Origin: Mesostigma viride
Lineage: Eukaryota > Streptophyta > Mesostigmatophyceae > Mesostigmatales > Mesostigmataceae
Assembly: GCA_009746045.1 (NCBI GenBank)
Contig: RPFO01001430.1
Span: 1 to 64,000, forward strand
Direction of reading: 5' to 3'
DNA: 64,000 nt
The translations under genes and the position numbers were made by a program. Positions within the stretch are counted from its first letter, which is position 1; every line of letters starts with the position of its first letter. This document shows, piece by piece, positions 36,129 through 53,800 of this stretch. Under the pieces are notes generated by a model. The model worked only from the letters and a program-made list of their open reading frames with translations, made no database searches and was not told the origin of the DNA.

Positions 36129-37459
36129 TCCAGCGCCCAGGTTGGCCAATACGTCGGTACGTCAAATACGTCGGCCTCAAAATACGAGTATTATACGTGG
36201 AGCATGGCAGAATACGTCACCAGAATACGTGGCAGTGTGCAGCATGGTTATGAATGGGCCTTTCGGGTTTAGGCCTTAGGGGGCATAGTTATGCATGGAG
36301 ATCAGTAAATTATGGTGGAAGGCATAATTTAATCTGCACCATTCCTTGCACTTATTCCCCACCTGAGCCTGCCATAAATTTTTAATGCAATATGTGCACA
36401 TTCCTTGCACTTATTCCCTACCAACCTGCCACCATAATTTACCCATTACTGCATGTGCGCATTCCTTGCAAGGATTTATTGTGCATGCCAAGTCCGGGAG
36501 CAGTGATCAGCCCTTTGTACTGACTAAGGCCGGCAATCATCGCCTTGAAAGAGCGGCTCTGAGCCGCGTGAAAGGAAATAGCATTCTCAACAAAGAAATT
36601 CACCACCAGGAGATGGCATTCCTCTTCGTTTATGGGGCTCACAAACCTCGTGATTGTCTGCTGCATGCATGGCGAGGATCTCCTGCACCTGCCGACCCCG
36701 GCCGAAGCAAGGCCGTGGCCGCTCTCCGCCATTGTCCTGAAGCTAATGTGCTGCTGCTCCCTCGCCTTCAGCCCGGCCTTCTTGCTCAACAACTCCTGGA
36801 ATTCTGACCTCCGTTTCTCCCCACTCTTTGCGTCAGGGCAAGCATCTATGCCCTGCCCTGCGATGCCCGCTAAATGTGCGTGCATCCGGGTCGCACTAAT
36901 CTGCTTGCCATCGCCACTGGTAAAATTGTGGCCGCAAAATGAGCAGCTAAACTTCAGCTGCGAAACCGTTTCCCCCAGAGCATCCTTCACCAAGACAACT
37001 GGTTCTTTTCGTTACAAGATTATGCTCTGGCCCTTTTTCTGGCATGGCTGCAAAAACGCGATTGCCCTTTGCGACAAAATCCAATGGCACACCGCCATGC
37101 AATATTAGTGATACAGGCTGTGTTACAAGTACCACGTTCCTAGCACAGCTGGCATTTTCATCGTGCTGGCACTCACTCCGTGTAATTTCAGGCTTCAGCT
37201 AGCTTGCCAACTGCCAAGTCATTACTGGACTTGCGAAAAGCTGCCTAGTTCGTAGTAGAAAATCTTGGTAAAGGTAGGCGCCGCGCCACGGTCCGGTTGG
37301 CCTGGCGCCAAGCGCTGCCCCAGCTCGAACCTAAAAAATTTCCAAGTCCAAATCACGTATTCCTGACAAAATACGCGTATAGTACGTCGGGGCCAAAAAA
37401 ACGCGTATTGCCGTATTTATTTTGACAATACGCACGTATTTGCCAACCTGGTCCAGCGC
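36129..37459. mobile_element. hAT element with 8-bp target duplication inside LINE copy B
   Basis: TCCAGCGC at 36129-36136 is repeated exactly at 37452-37459. The element between (36137-37451, 1,315 bp) has 18-bp terminal inverted repeats starting CCAGGTTGGC and ending AATACGT, with one mismatch. Subterminal regions are rich in AATACG/CGTATT. An 8-bp duplication and the enclosed transposase remnant fix it as hAT superfamily. Confidence 0.92.
36439..36993 (-). pseudogene. Truncated hAT transposase N-terminus (BED finger)
   Basis: This 184-residue frame has a BED-type zinc finger (CSFCGHNF with a later H-x3-H-like pair near MHAHLAG). It also has the stretch before the catalytic domain common to hAT transposases (VVNFFVENAISFHAAQSRSF). 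The catalytic RNase H-like domain and dimerisation region are missing, so the element cannot move by itself. Confidence 0.8.
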
Positions 37460-38529
37460 TGCAAAGAAGTCCTTGCGGTCTTGTTCTGGGTGGCCGGAGT
37501 GGGGTGCGTAACCAACGCCCACCGTCAGGGCGTAGGTCGAGTGGCCCTCCATCGAATGAAAAGTGGCCACGAGGAGCCGAGCGTTGACCAGCTGGGGTTC
37601 GCCCATGTGGCGTACGGCGAGCGGGGAGCAGAGGAGACCGACGCCCCCGTTCCCGGTGCCGTCGCCGCCTCCGTAGTAGAACCGCCAGCCGTCGATGTCG
37701 TCAGCAACAAGGGCAGTTGATCCGCGGGCCGATGCAGTGCGCCTGTGTTCTTGGATTCCCAGGATGGCGATATTATTGTCGATGCAGAAACCAATAAGAT
37801 TGGAGACTCGATGGCACTGACAGTCGTCACTGCGCAGGCAGTGACAGCGGTCAGCGTCGGGCTGGAGCGTGCGGGCGTTGAAGGTGGCGATGACCAAGGG
37901 CGCGCGTTGACCGAAAAGGGGCCGGGGTGCAGGCGGGGGTGGGGGCGGAGATGGAGCAGGGTGGTGATGGGGGTGGGGGTGGAGGTGGTGGGGTAGGGGG
38001 GGCGGGTTGGGGACTTATGCTTTCAATCACCGTTTCGATTCTTCCTGCCAACGCGTCGAGGCGACGCCGACGGTTGGCTCGGGTGGCCAGGTAGAATGAG
38101 TCTGCGTCTGCACGCATAAGAAATGCGTGCAGTCTGAGGAGGTTTCGGAGGCGGCCGCGCGAGGCGGGGCGAACCTGGCTCACTGCCGACCCGGTGCTCT
38201 CTCTCCGACAGCCCGAGGGCTGCGAAGGCAAAGGGGCGGGAAGGGGAGTTAGGCAGATCCCACTGCTAAAGCCGCGGAGCCGCGGGGCCGCGAGCGTCGT
38301 CATTGATAGGAGAGAAGGGTTCGCAGCGCGGGCTCCGGCTCAGGTGCAAAGCGAACGACTTTATTAGGGGGACGGCCAAGCCTGGCAGCCATTAATTAAT
38401 TAATTAATTATTAGACACATGACTGCGTCACGTGAGCATAAGTCCTCAGTGGGAGGGGAACATGGGATGGCAGCCATACCTGAGCTGAAGTTGCCCCGGC
38501 GGATCCCCGGCCACACGTGCTGGGGAGCA

Positions 38530-39861
38530 CTAGGTGACCGTCGATGCCGGTGGCGATGGCGGTGACGGCGGGGGCCGAGCAGGGGGCTGGGGCGCTGGCA
38601 CGGCGGTATCCATGGGGGTCGCCGTCATTGGAGGAAGGTCCTGGCCGTTAATGCGGACGATGAAGACGCCATTAAAGAGGCGGGCATAGATGCTGCACCG
38701 TAGTTGCGGGTTGGCCTGCTTGGCTGCCTGAGCCTCGTGGACCTCCGGCCGGTTCAAAGCGGCAGCCCGGGCCTCAAGCTGCTCCGGGGTATAGTAATCG
38801 TCGATGCTCAGTTGGGTATCGTGGAGGTTCCGGCGGGCCTTCTGCACCTGCAGTTTGTCCTCCTTGCGGTGGAATTCCACCAAGACAGGGGCGGTGGGGT
38901 CGCCGAGCCGTCGTGCCGTTTTGATGACGACGCTTTGGGCCACGCCGAGCTTCCCCAGGAAGGGGTCGCCCCGGAGGTAGGTGCCCAGGCGTGCATCGTT
39001 GACGTTCGAGGGGACGCCACGTACCACAATACTGCATGAGCGAATGGGTTCGTGCATAGCATCCCTTGTGCTGGCCTTGACGGCTGTTTTGATTTCGTTG
39101 ATGAGCTCCATAGGGTTCTGAAGCGTGGCGGCATAGGTGGTCTTGGCAGGAGTTATGGAGGCGGCAAGTTGTTGCTGGAGCTGGTGGAGGAGCTGCTGCT
39201 GCTGCTGCAGCCCTGCTGCAATGTGGGTGATGGTGGAGTGGATGGAGGTGTCGGCGTGTGAGGAATGGGCGTGGTGGGTGGCGAGGTGGTTGTGGACAGG
39301 GTTGAGGGCAGCGTTGAGGAGGGGAGGGAGGCGATCGAAGCAGGTATTGGCGACTTGCTTGGCGGTGATGTTGATGGCGGCCGCAACAGTGGGGTCGGCT
39401 CCCAGGTCCAGAGAGGCCATGACAAAGCTCTCAAGGGCGCTGTCGGAAAGACGGGAGCACGTCCACCAGACTGCGAGGCAGAGGTCAGTGTCGACGGGGT
39501 CGTCGTGGAGAAAGTCCGACAGGTGGGTAACCTGTTGGTTGCAGTCCCGGATCTCGCACTTTTTCTCGGCAGCCAGGTGCAGGATGGTGAGGGCGGCAGC
39601 TCGGGACAGGCGCATGATGGCGTTAAGGCCTGGCCATTTGCCAGGTAAAAATGCGGCAGCTTCCTCGGCAGAAAAGGCCTCCTCGCGGGTATCCATGGCA
39701 GGGTCGCTGTTCGGCGGAGCGGTGGAGTGGAGCGGCTGGATGTTGACAGTGGCGTCCGGCATAGCGTGCAAGGGTGTTTCCAATGACGCCATGGCTTCAT
39801 CAGCGAGTTGGTGCAGGGCCGCGGACGCTTGTGATTGCTGGGATGAGTCGTATTCCGCCAT
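38530..39861 (-). CDS. LINE ORF1 protein (copy C)
   Basis: This 443-residue intact ORF has a helical N-terminus and a Gln-rich coiled coil (about residues 215-235) that could trimerise. Residues 290-370 are an RRM-like region with IVVRGVP, an RLGDP turn and VLVEFHRKEDK, then LSIDDYYTPEQ. This order (coiled coil, RRM, C-terminal domain) is that of L1-type ORF1 RNA chaperones. The frame has no breaks, in contrast to copy B. Confidence 0.75.
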   Translation of the reverse strand: MAEYDSSQQSQASAALHQLADEAMASLETPLHAMPDATVNIQPLHSTAPPNSDPAMDTREEAFSAEEAAAFLPGKWPGLNAIMRLSRAAALTILHLAAEKKCEIRDCNQQVTHLSDFLHDDPVDTDLCLAVWWTCSRLSDSALESFVMASLDLGADPTVAAAINITAKQVANTCFDRLPPLLNAALNPVHNHLATHHAHSSHADTSIHSTITHIAAGLQQQQQLLHQLQQQLAASITPAKTTYAATLQNPMELINEIKTAVKASTRDAMHEPIRSCSIVVRGVPSNVNDARLGTYLRGDPFLGKLGVAQSVVIKTARRLGDPTAPVLVEFHRKEDKLQVQKARRNLHDTQLSIDDYYTPEQLEARAAALNRPEVHEAQAAKQANPQLRCSIYARLFNGVFIVRINGQDLPPMTATPMDTAVPAPQPPARPPPSPPSPPASTVT

Positions 39862-39874
39862 ATCGAGCTGAAAA

Positions 39875-40379
39875 AACAGCGATATTTGCTGGGCAGGGCG
39901 GTGCCGGTATCTTCGGAAATATTGAGCGATAGCTGTAGAAAATTATATCAGCGTGTTCGTCTTCAAAAGACGAGTCTAATGCAACCAACCCGATGAAATT
40001 TCATGGCCGGAGTCAAAAGTTATGAGCATTCTCGTATATTGCAACAGCGATATTTGCTAGGCAGGGCGGTGGCGGTATCTTCGGAAATATTGAGCGATAG
40101 CTGTAGAAAATTATATCAGCGTGTTCGTCTTCAAAAGACGAGTCTAATGCAACCAACCCGATGAAATTTCAAGGCCGGAGTCAAAAGTTATGAGCATTCT
40201 CGTATATTGCAACAGCGATATTTGCTGGGCAGGGCGGTGCCGGTATCCTCGGAAATATTGAGCGATAGTTGTAGAAAATTATATCAGCGTGGTCGTCTTC
40301 AAAAGACGAGTCTAATGCAACCAACCCGATGAAATTTCATGGCCGGAGTCAAAAGTTATGAGCATTCTCGTATATTGCA
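39875..40379 (-). repeat. Three tandem 168-bp monomers
   Basis: Copies begin at 39875, 40043 and 40211 (AACAGCGATATTTGCT) and differ by only a few bases. Each includes a small hairpin (CGTCTTCAAAAGACG). The position just before ORF1 on the minus strand suggests 5'-UTR promoter monomers. Confidence 0.9.
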
Positions 40380-41400
40380 TTCCGTCACATCATCCCATGG
40401 CACGGTCTTCCCACATCATATCATCGACTGTGATATTCACGGCTAAATTCGGTGCTCAAACGTGAAAGTTATGAGATCCGCCGTCAGCCATGGCTACCTC
40501 GTGGCATAGCTTGCAATCTTTGTTGGGAGAGCAACCCTCAATGAGATGCCATGTACCAGCTATAGCCTAGCCATATACATCTTCCACCCCATATGTCATG
40601 CAGGCCTTCTAGGCCCTCTCCCCAAGCCGCCCTGTGTGAGCTCGATTAGGAGGCATGAACCATCATGGCGGTGCAGGTGCACCTTGTGCACCCAGAGCAG
40701 GTGATAGTTGTACATCCTACACCTGCAGGTTGTCGCCCTGATTGTATTACAAATCCATAGATGCCCCTTTCTCAGGGCTATGTGAACATTACATATCAAG
40801 GAGACAACCAGCGCAGGCCAGAAATCGGGATGTGTTACATATGCTCCCCACGGAGCTATGTTCTTAATTAATTAATTAATGGTTCCGGTCAGGATTCTCC
40901 AGATTTCTTGCCTGCACTTGTTGTCTCACTGATATATTGTTGTCAGAAAGCAACAAACATGAAAATGCTAGCTGCCCAAATCTGAGATTGCTGGTAACAC
41001 AGAATAAGAAAGCCTAGAAGCTATTAGCAAGGAATCGAACATAGGACCTTCGGCATAATTTCGTGGCGGTGTGAGTCTCCTGATCCGAAGGCATCTCACT
41101 TCACGTTACGAAACAGCCCAACTGTGAAAAACCTCTTTACAGGAGAGGGGTGCCAATATGTCCGATATTGCTGAATCTATACAAGATTACTCACCACCAG
41201 AGCTATGCGCCCAGGAGCACTAACGCATGGACCTACTCGATATTCTAGTATGCCTGAAAGTAGGCGGGTTGACCAAGGCTGGAATCTGGTTGTAGTTTGA
41301 CGTACAAACCGAGAGGACGTAGCCGGCTGATTGATGTATGGCCCAGGCTGTTGGTAGGTGCAAAGCCTCCGCGCCATCGCCGTACGACAGTTCCACTTAA
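40380..41400. other. Host repeat DNA with (TTAA)n and a tRNA-like B-box
   Basis: No ORF of note. (TTAA)n at 40864-40881 follows a segment that recurs inverted near 31990. On the minus strand TGTTCGATTCC (about 41033-41043) matches a Pol III B-box, with a possible A-box region some 50 bases upstream, as in a tRNA-derived SINE. Confidence 0.4.
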
Positions 41401-41585
41401 TTGGCACCGTTGCGCGGTGGGGAATGCATCGTCAGGGTTGAACGGATGATAGCTCTGGCGGGATGGCAATGCAGCGTCTTGGGGACCTGCCGGCCCCCGG
41501 ACCCCCCGGCACTCATTCATAAAGATGCCTCCTCGACAACGCCGCATTTCACGGCAGAGGCTGAGCAATGCGCCTTGCGGCGTGA

Positions 41586-41807
41586 ATGCAGGGGGTGGGG
41601 GACCCTGGCGGCGATGGCCCTGGCGGCCGTGGCACCCCAGTGTCTCCCTCGCTGGCTTGTGAGGTCTGCCACAGCAGTTTTGATGCCTTGCGTCTCCTGG
41701 TATGTGACTTGTGTGAGCGCAGGTTCCACACACGCTGCCTTTTCCCACCCCTTTTCTGCCTGCCCCCGCCCGGCCCTTGGCACCACCCGAACTTAGTCTT
41801 AAAATAG
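41586..41807 (+). CDS. PHD-finger fragment
   Basis: The C-terminal part of this 73-residue frame has a PHD-type half: CEVC, then LLVCDLCERRFHTRCL with the H-x2-C and following PPL. The frame ends at 41807 without the final Cys pair, so this is an exon or a gene fragment rather than a whole domain. PHD fingers read histone H3 tails. No partner exon is evident nearby. Confidence 0.45.
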   Translation: MQGVGDPGGDGPGGRGTPVSPSLACEVCHSSFDALRLLVCDLCERRFHTRCLFPPLFCLPPPGPWHHPNLVLK

Positions 41808-41863
41808 GACCACTGCATTTCCTTTATTACGTGCCCCCCTCTGCAAGTGAATGCATGTATTTG

Positions 41864-47799
<5,936 letters not shown>

Positions 47800-47800
<1 letters not shown>

Positions 47801-50800
47801 GGAACAGGGGGGACCGGCACAACGAGGGGGCAAGAAGAGGGGGGACAAGGAGGGTCAGGGGCACAGACGAGGAGAGGGAGTGGGTGGGCACAAGGGCTAA
47901 AGTAGTTCCTACACAGCTGGGATGCCAGCAGAAGCATCATTCAAGCGCACCTGGTGTCAACGCTGGATTCTTATTTTGGGAAAATTTTGGGGATAGAGTA
48001 GTGCCTGGCCCAGCCATCATATAAGCGCCTCATGTTAGAATCATGTCCTTATGTAGTTGTACTACAACTCGTATGTGGGTAACAAGGGAGTGCTGGGCCC
48101 AGTATACTAATCGATGGGTGCATAGGGCGGGCACGGCGCGGAATGTTATGATGGATGGGGAGGCACTTAGGGGGAAGAGCAACGACCAATGCCTCAATGT
48201 CAGCTCGACAACACGTGATTGGTTAAATTGCTTCGAGTACAGTTCATCACCGAGTTCTGGTACAGTTCATAATCGGGGACCATACATGCGGGACCCTACC
48301 AGTTCTTAGGGCCTTGCCAGTGTCTAGCATGAGCGCTAAAGGCTCCTCACGCAAGATGGGTGGCCAGTCAGACAGCATTCACTCGATAGTTTAGAAGGGA
48401 GGAAGGAGGATTGAAGAGGGTGACGCTTCCTCACTACCGGGGTTTCGTTGATGAGGACGAGAGGGAAAAGGTGTACAGGCGGCGGACTATGTGGGGGGAA
48501 GGAGGGGGGGAGGGAGACTCCCATGTGATGACTACCAATGTGATCATCGCCAAGGTTGGAAAGGGTTACAGGGGACAGATCTAAGAGCTTGCAATGGTTG
48601 GCCATCCATGGGCACAGTCAGCGGGAGGAAAGGCATTTGAGATGATGGCGTGAAAGATGTATCTTTGACTGCAAACAGGGCTTTTTGAGCAGAAACCCTG
48701 CCACTACCAAGGGACAGGCAGGCCCGCGTCTTGCAGGCGGCCGACCGGTGTGCGCTCAATACAAAATCATGCGGGTTATTGCTACCGCATCATGATGCTG
48801 CCAAATTGCTGCACATAGGTCTCCTGAAAAGGCCAAATATAGAATAGTTGGGCTACTAAGTAAGAGATGGGATTGATGGCATTGCGATAAGTCTGGGCCT
48901 GCGGGCAGGGAGGAAGGCCAGAAGGCAAGCAGCCAAAAAGGCTCGCAGGCCAGAGAGCAGAAAGGCACGCAGGCAGAAAGGCCAGCGGGCATCGCTCACA
49001 ATTGGAGTCATGGAAGCAGGACACATAACAAGCCATCTGTTCAGTGGCTGGACCATCGCGCACGCAGATGGCAGATGAGAATGGGACGTAAGTGCTGACC
49101 CACGTACCAATCCCGCAACGTGGTCCGGAGCTAGCAGGATGGGCTGGGTGTCGCAGGTTGCCGCCCGACCACCCCGTGGGGGGTGAGGCACCACATGCAT
49201 CTGTGACACGTCGATCCTACGGGCGACACGCTCATAGGCCGCGTTTGTCCAACGAAGCTGACTACGTGGGTTGTCCGGGGGGCAACGACCGGAGGGAGGC
49301 ACGGTCCAGCTCCGAGCGGCAGCCGCGGCACTTGCTCCCTTGGGAGGGGATTTAACCACTGGGGCCTGCAAGGTTGTACCTCTTTCCGGGATTCTTGGCC
49401 CGCTGGCGCTGGAACGGTTCGCTGGCGGCTCCATTCCCACATCGGCCGGGGCGTGGCAATGGCACATGAGCAAGGAACAAACACACAGGCATGCGCCCCA
49501 AGCCAACGACCGCAGCACACGCGTGTGGCCGGGTGTACTCCCCGCGTGCTCGCGGATAACCATCATGTCGTCTGGACCCGCGAAGTGCAAATGCTAGGCT
49601 CAATTGGATCTAGCCGAGAATGCACACCAAACATCAAATCGTGTCAACCAGGGCCCTGCCCCCAAGACGAGTATCCGTTAAACCGTAGGCACTTCAAATT
49701 CAATATGAGGGTTTAATGCTCCGCGGCTCCCCGACGGGACAGCCTGTAATTAAATCACATCGAAAAGAAAAACTCATCTCAATTCTGGGAATCCAATTAT
49801 GGGAATCGGCGTACGGCCGGGGCCTCGAGTTCCAATTCTAGCAAGAACTCCAGCAAGAAGAAGCACGACCTTGGGCATCTCATTTTATAAATCAATGGCT
49901 ACACCTGGGCTACAGGCTATTGCTCTTGAGCCTGCATGCTGCGGGGAGTGTGCACCGCCGTAGAGCTTCTGCTGGCACCGTACCACGGCCGCGGCGGCGG
50001 CGGCAGCTGTTAGAGGTGGATGCCAGATGTTTTTTTAATAAAGAGTATACGAAGGCGAAATGCATAAAGTTAAAACGTTAGCCTCCGACAATCTGGAGCG
50101 TCCGATGATGGATCCAACGGCAGGCTATAAGGCAGGACAAAGCTGTGGCTCAATTCCTATAAACCCTGTCGGAAAAAAAAAAGAAGGAAAAAAAGAAAAA
50201 GAAAGCGCAACCCTGTCGGACAACCGGCGCGGGACTCAAACGTGACGGTAGCTATTCCACAATCCACGCGCGCAACTTCTGGCGCAACACAAAGCCACTG
50301 TGCAAAATTTCCCGGCAATAATTGGGGTCTGTCGCTGCGAACTAACTCAACCTCGATCCTTGCTAATCGCTAATTCGCTGTATCCAACAGGGAAAAAATC
50401 GGATGTCACAACGCTGACGCATTATTAGTGTACATTTCTCCTCACCAAGGGCTGCAATTAGAGCAAATTGTCACTAGCATTTGCGTGCAATCGTTGGCAT
50501 CATCCTGCTCCACATGCAGAAATTAAATAATCCCTTTTTTCTTCATCCGCAGATACCGAAACAAGCACGACGTTAAGGCATTGGGATATTGCCTTGAAGC
50601 TTCTAGTCGGTGGTAGCCCGCCACGTCCGCGCACATGCTGTGCGGAGCCTATCCTCGCCACAGTTTACAAAGCGAGGAGGAATCTGCAATTAATTTTTAT
50701 TTTGCGGGAGAAACGAATTTTGTGCATTCGCATTACAGACACAAGAGCGGTTAACAGCAAGCAATTTAGCGCAATTCGGACAGGATGACGCTTCATGTAA

Positions 50801-50888
50801 ACAGTGGCCCCACGTGGTAGGATAGCCACCCTCCACAGGAAAGGCAGGTGCGGTTAGACCTGCGCCAAATAATTGGGTAAGGCAAACC
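47800..50888. other. Intergenic host DNA
   Basis: No convincing coding frame. Composition is mixed, with a short AGAAGGC-type repeat around 48905-48975. The 5' end of the fucosyltransferase-like gene and the promoter of the exostosin gene must lie here. I see no TATA box in a clear position. Confidence 0.4.
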
Positions 50889-53800
50889 ATGGGTGGAATC
50901 GCAGCAATTTCCGGCCTTCGGCAACGGATGGGTCTTTTCTTCTTGTTGGGAATGTCCTGCCAGCTTGTCATGCTTGCTCTGGCGACCAATGTGGCTTCGT
51001 CACACTATGAGAGACATACGGCCGGCCGCGATTTTCGGACCCGGAAGCCCGAGTCGCATGCAGCCAGCTCTCAGCTGAGCTTTCCGAAATACCCCGTTGA
51101 CGGTTTCCTCCCCGATGCTGAGCACACGACGATGGAGCGGCGCACTCCACGCGTGGCGTCGTCTGCAGCACACACCCAGCTGCCTGTCGCCAATTACGCT
51201 AGCTATCCCTCCGTCGAATCCCTAGGAAGCAATGCGTCCCAGGAGGACGTGTGGGCCCGCTTCAATGCCACTCAATCACACAGTGACAACCCAGCATTTG
51301 TTTACCTGCATCCGGGGGCCGCTGCGAGAAGAATGCTGGCCGCCAGGATGAACGCGCCCATGGAAGGCGGTGCCAGCGCGCCTATGCGTCCCCCAAGGAG
51401 GCCGCTGCCACAAGGTCGGGGGCCGCTGCTGCAGGGGCGGGCGCTGGCCTCACCCGGCAACCCACAACAAGTTTCTTCAGTAGATGCAAACCTTGTTGGC
51501 CGCCAGGTTTCTTCAAGACATGCAGACCCTTCTTCTGGCGTCAGCCAGCCGTGTGTGGCCGGATGTGCTGGCACCTGTAACCTGATCACCGGGGAGTGCC
51601 TGTGCCCTCCCAACAAGGGGGGAGCTGACTGCGCCGCCCCCGCTGCTCCCAGCTGCGTCCTCCACCAGGCTCTGGTCCTCCCTTGCACGCATGGCACGCC
51701 CAAGACGTGCGCGTGTGCGCGGGAATGCGAGGCAATCATGCGGCACCCGACCCTGTTCGTGCACGACCTGTGCTTCGACTACCACCCGCAGGTGCGCGTG
51801 CGTGTGCATGTGCATGTGCGTGTGTGCGTGTGTGTGTGCAGCCCTGTTTGTGCACGACCAGTGATTGTACCACCACCTGCAGATGTGTGCGCGTTGGATG
51901 GCAAAGTGCTGCACGTATCCGTTTGGGCCACCCATGCCCCGCGCCGCTCCTTTGTTAGCAAGCAGTGTGCCCTTTGTCAGCACGCGGTGTCTATGCGGAC
52001 AGCCCCCTTGCCTGCTCGCACACGTCCGTGACGGGACCCCGTGTCCTTGCTGGTCGTGAGCATTCATTAATCATTGCTGTGAGGTGGTCATGATCAGGAT
52101 GCCAATGCTCCTTCTGTCAGTGGGTATGGCCCACGCGCCAGCTCGCGGGCTCCATTGTGGACATGACCCTCATAGGCCCTTGTTCCCATCACCCCTCACC
52201 AGCCCTTGTGGACATGACCCCTTTTACCTCCTTGTTCCCATCACCCCTCACCAGCCCTTGTGGACATGACCCCTTTTACCTCCTTGTTCCCATCACCCGT
52301 CACCAGCCCTTGTGGACATGACCCCTTTTACCTCCTTGTTCCCATCACCCCTCACCAGCCCTTGTGGACATGACCCCTTTTACCTCCTTGTTCCCATCAC
52401 CCGTCACCAGCCCTTGTGGACATGAACCTTTGTGGTGGTTAGTTCTTGGAACGTAACCTCTTGCAGCTCCTTCCTTGTTTCCTTTGGCCGCCCTTTGCGG
52501 GTGTTGGTTGCCCCCCCTCTCCAGGCCCCTCGACGCGGCGCCCCCCCCCCCAGCATGCCCGAGGTCTACCGAGACGCCTTCCTGCGCAGCAAGGTCATGA
52601 AGCGCAACCGCAAGGGGGGGGACCCTGAGCGGCGCGACGTGGCGCCCTGCCCAGTGGCCGCGGGCAACCCGAGCGATGACAGCGCGTACGCGGTTTTCAA
52701 TGGGGCTTGCGAGACGCTGGCAGAAGTCACGGGGGTCCTCTCGGGCCGCCAGGTGGTCAATGCGCTCGCGCTTCCTTTGGAGAGGTGGGTGGAGGAACGC
52801 TCTTGTTGGGACAGGTGCCCCAGTTTGGGTATCGATGGGGGCCGGGGGGGGGGGGAGGGGAGGCGTGAGGGTACAAGTATGAGGACCTGCAATGTGGGAC
52901 CTGCCCCATCCGTGTTCTGGCTCCTGTGCACGCTGTGGCATCACAAGGCACCGGCAACTCCTGTTGCGTTCTGCTTCTCTAGCCCAGCATGCGCCACTGA
53001 CGCAACATAATGTTACAAGTCATGGTGTGCGAAACCTGCCCCGCATGCCCCTCACGTTGCCTCTCATGCCCCGCACGGCCGCACACATTGCTGTCGCGGC
53101 CAGGTGCGAAGACCAGTGCAACGGCCACGGGATGTGCGTCCCCCTCAATGAGCGAACGGCGGCCGCCCACCTGCAGCAGGCGGGTGCGCGGTCAGGCGCG
53201 CTGGAAAAGGCAACAGAGGGCATGCTGGGCGCGTGCAGGTGGGGGTTCACCTTAGTGCACTATGGCGCGCAGCATCATGTAATGGCTATGGTACATGCTG
53301 GCGCGCAGCATCATGTAATGGCTATAGTACATGCTGGCGCGCAGCATCATGTAGTGGCTATAGTTCTGTAGTACACTCTGGCACGCAGGGCCGTGTAATG
53401 GCTATAGTACACTAATACGTGCAGCGTCGTGTAAATGGCTATAGAATCTTATTGGATCCCTGGCAAGGCCTCAGTCCATTGGAGTGAGGGTCTGCCAGAG
53501 AATACAGTTTTATTACAAGTAATAATAATAATGGTTATAGTACACTATGGCGTGCAACGTCGTGCAGTGTTAAAAAAAAAAAGCGATGGAGGCTATGCGG
53601 GGCGCGTGCAGGTGGGGGGTGGATAAGGGCTGGGCGCGTGCAGGTGGTTGACCCTTAAACAGCTGTCAGCTTGTGGGTGGGTGGCGATGGCATAGGCTCC
53701 CAACCCTAAAGGTCTAAACCGTCACTATTAAACCCGGTGCACGAATAATAATAAGAAGAAGAAGAACAGAAAGAAGAAGAACTAGAAGAAGCTCAAGGTT

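Larger units (their letters stand above)
33223..38390 (-). mobile_element. LINE copy B, endonuclease and reverse transcriptase, broken
   Basis: Read on the minus strand, a basic leader (38303 to about 37900) runs into an APE-type endonuclease (37897 down), which is interrupted by a hAT element and resumes at about 36128-35830 in another frame. Then follow the reverse-transcriptase N-terminal part (35819-34596), the RT core (34684-34235) with FVDFIKAFDS and GCVLSPYLF, and the YADD motif at about 34205-34225 in a third frame. The C-terminal part (34097-33321) has TYGAETWTL. The element ends in (TTAA)n at 33223-33243. At least three frameshifts make it inactive. Confidence 0.85.
38391..40379 (-). 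mobile_element. LINE copy C: tandem 5' monomers plus ORF1, no ORF2
   Basis: On the minus strand, three 168-bp monomers (40379-39875) lead straight into an intact ORF1 (39861-38530), then a short 3' region. That region ends in the same 58-base block and (TTAA)n tail as copy B (38392-38470 versus 33223-33301). The reverse transcriptase is absent, so this is a half-LINE or a deletion derivative lying head-to-tail with copy B. Confidence 0.7.

Noticed and set aside
52554-52784. Exon 2 of the exostosin gene starting right at the ATG after the CAG at 52551-52553
   Set aside because: That acceptor breaks the phase with exon 1. The CCAG at 52521-52524 keeps phase 0 and opens the same downstream frame.
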